A program made the position numbers and the translations under genes. Positions 5,871 through 6,118 of a stretch of 6,118 nucleotides of DNA are shown here, in pieces. Source of the DNA: Gammaproteobacteria bacterium (lineage in GTDB: Bacteria > Pseudomonadota > Gammaproteobacteria > Steroidobacterales > SZUA-146); contig QIGP01000160.1 in NCBI GenBank assembly GCA_003228965.1, forward strand, positions 1 to 6,118. Reading direction: 5' to 3'. The notes under the pieces were generated by a model, which saw only the letters and a list, made by a program, of their open reading frames with translations, had not been told where the DNA came from and searched no databases. Position 1 is the stretch's first letter. The number at the start of each line of letters is the position of its first letter.

Positions 5871-5912
5871 ACTAACTTCTTGTTTTACCTACTGTTTGGG
5901 CAATATATACTT

Positions 5913-5989
5913 GCGCCCGTAGCTCAACCGGATAGAGCACCGGCCTTCTAAGCCGGGGGTTGCAGGTTCGAGTCCTGCCGGGCGCGCCA
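5913..5989 (+). tRNA. tRNA-Arg (anticodon TCT)
   Basis: A complete 77-base cloverleaf with encoded CCA. The acceptor stem GCGCCCG (5913-5919) pairs perfectly with CGGGCGC (5979-5985), followed by G and CCA (5987-5989). The anticodon stem CCGGC/GCCGG encloses loop CTTCTAA, giving anticodon TCT at 5947-5949, which reads AGA and AGG. The T arm contains GGTTCGAGTCC. It is second in the cluster and 20 bases before tRNA-His. Confidence 0.97.
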
Positions 5990-6009
5990 CGCTTGGTGTG
6001 ACACAGTAT

Positions 6010-6086
6010 GGTGGGCGTAGCTCAGTTGGTAGAGCCCCGGATTGTGATTCCGGTGGTCGTGGGTTCGAGCCCCATCGTCCACCCCA
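6010..6086 (+). tRNA. tRNA-His (anticodon GTG)
   Basis: A complete cloverleaf including the extra 5' guanosine (G-1 at 6010), the identity element of histidine tRNA, opposite discriminator C at 6083. The acceptor stem GTGGGCG (6011-6017) pairs with CGTCCAC (6076-6082) with one G-T wobble, and CCA is encoded at 6084-6086. The anticodon stem CCGGA/TCCGG encloses loop TTGTGAT, giving anticodon GTG at 6044-6046. It closely resembles E. coli hisR as I recall it. Further tRNAs may follow beyond the window edge, 32 bases away. Confidence 0.97.
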
Positions 6087-6118
6087 TATTTAGAGCGAGC
6101 GCTACGGCGTTAGCTGGC

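Noticed and set aside
5880..5909. A TTGTTT / TATATA pair as an internal promoter for tRNA-Arg
   Set aside because: The predicted start would fall inside the mature tRNA-Arg, so it could not make a complete tRNA.
1513..6086. A functional tRNA-modification module linking miaE, cysS and the tRNA genes
   Set aside because: MiaE acts on tRNAs reading UNN codons; Pro, Arg and His tRNAs here are not substrates, and miaE is separated from the rest by an oppositely oriented operon. Proximity looks coincidental.

Overview
The window looks like chromosomal DNA of a Gram-negative gammaproteobacterium with moderate GC content. LpxH (lipid A synthesis), MiaE (tRNA hydroxylase) and a cysS gene divergent from a cyclophilin-lpxH pair all point that way. 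The divergent arrangement matches what I recall from E. coli (cysS | ppiB-lpxH) and, with glnS in between, from Pseudomonas. The genus cannot be told from the sequence alone.

Layout. (1) Bases 1-1442, plus strand: the 3' part of a hybrid sensor histidine kinase (coiled coil, HisKA, HATPase, C-terminal receiver), cut by the left edge. (2) 1513-2136, plus strand: miaE, the di-iron tRNA hydroxylase. (3) 2239-3657, minus strand: a signal-peptide-bearing cyclophilin followed by lpxH, six bases apart and in the same reading frame; lpxH uses a TTG start. This pair converges on miaE. (4) 3658-3871: a divergent intergenic region with a candidate cysS promoter, two leader hairpins and a tiny upstream ORF whose stop overlaps the cysS ATG. 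(5) 3872-5254, plus strand: cysS. (6) 5255-5793: a gene-free stretch of about 540 bases filled with repeat-like DNA: two inverted copies of a 40-base G/C-rich repeat and, between them, a palindromic element with two inverted arms. (7) 5702-6086, plus strand: a strong sigma70-type promoter followed by tRNA-Pro(TGG), tRNA-Arg(TCT) and tRNA-His(GTG).

Functionally this is mostly housekeeping DNA: translation (cysS, three tRNAs, miaE), envelope (lpxH and an exported folding catalyst) and one signalling protein. I see no phage, CRISPR, toxin-antitoxin or defence genes and no evidence of an undescribed multi-gene system. The points most worth a second look are the same-frame cyclophilin/lpxH junction, the cysS leader (hairpins plus overlapping mini-ORF) and the nested inverted repeats between cysS and the tRNA genes.
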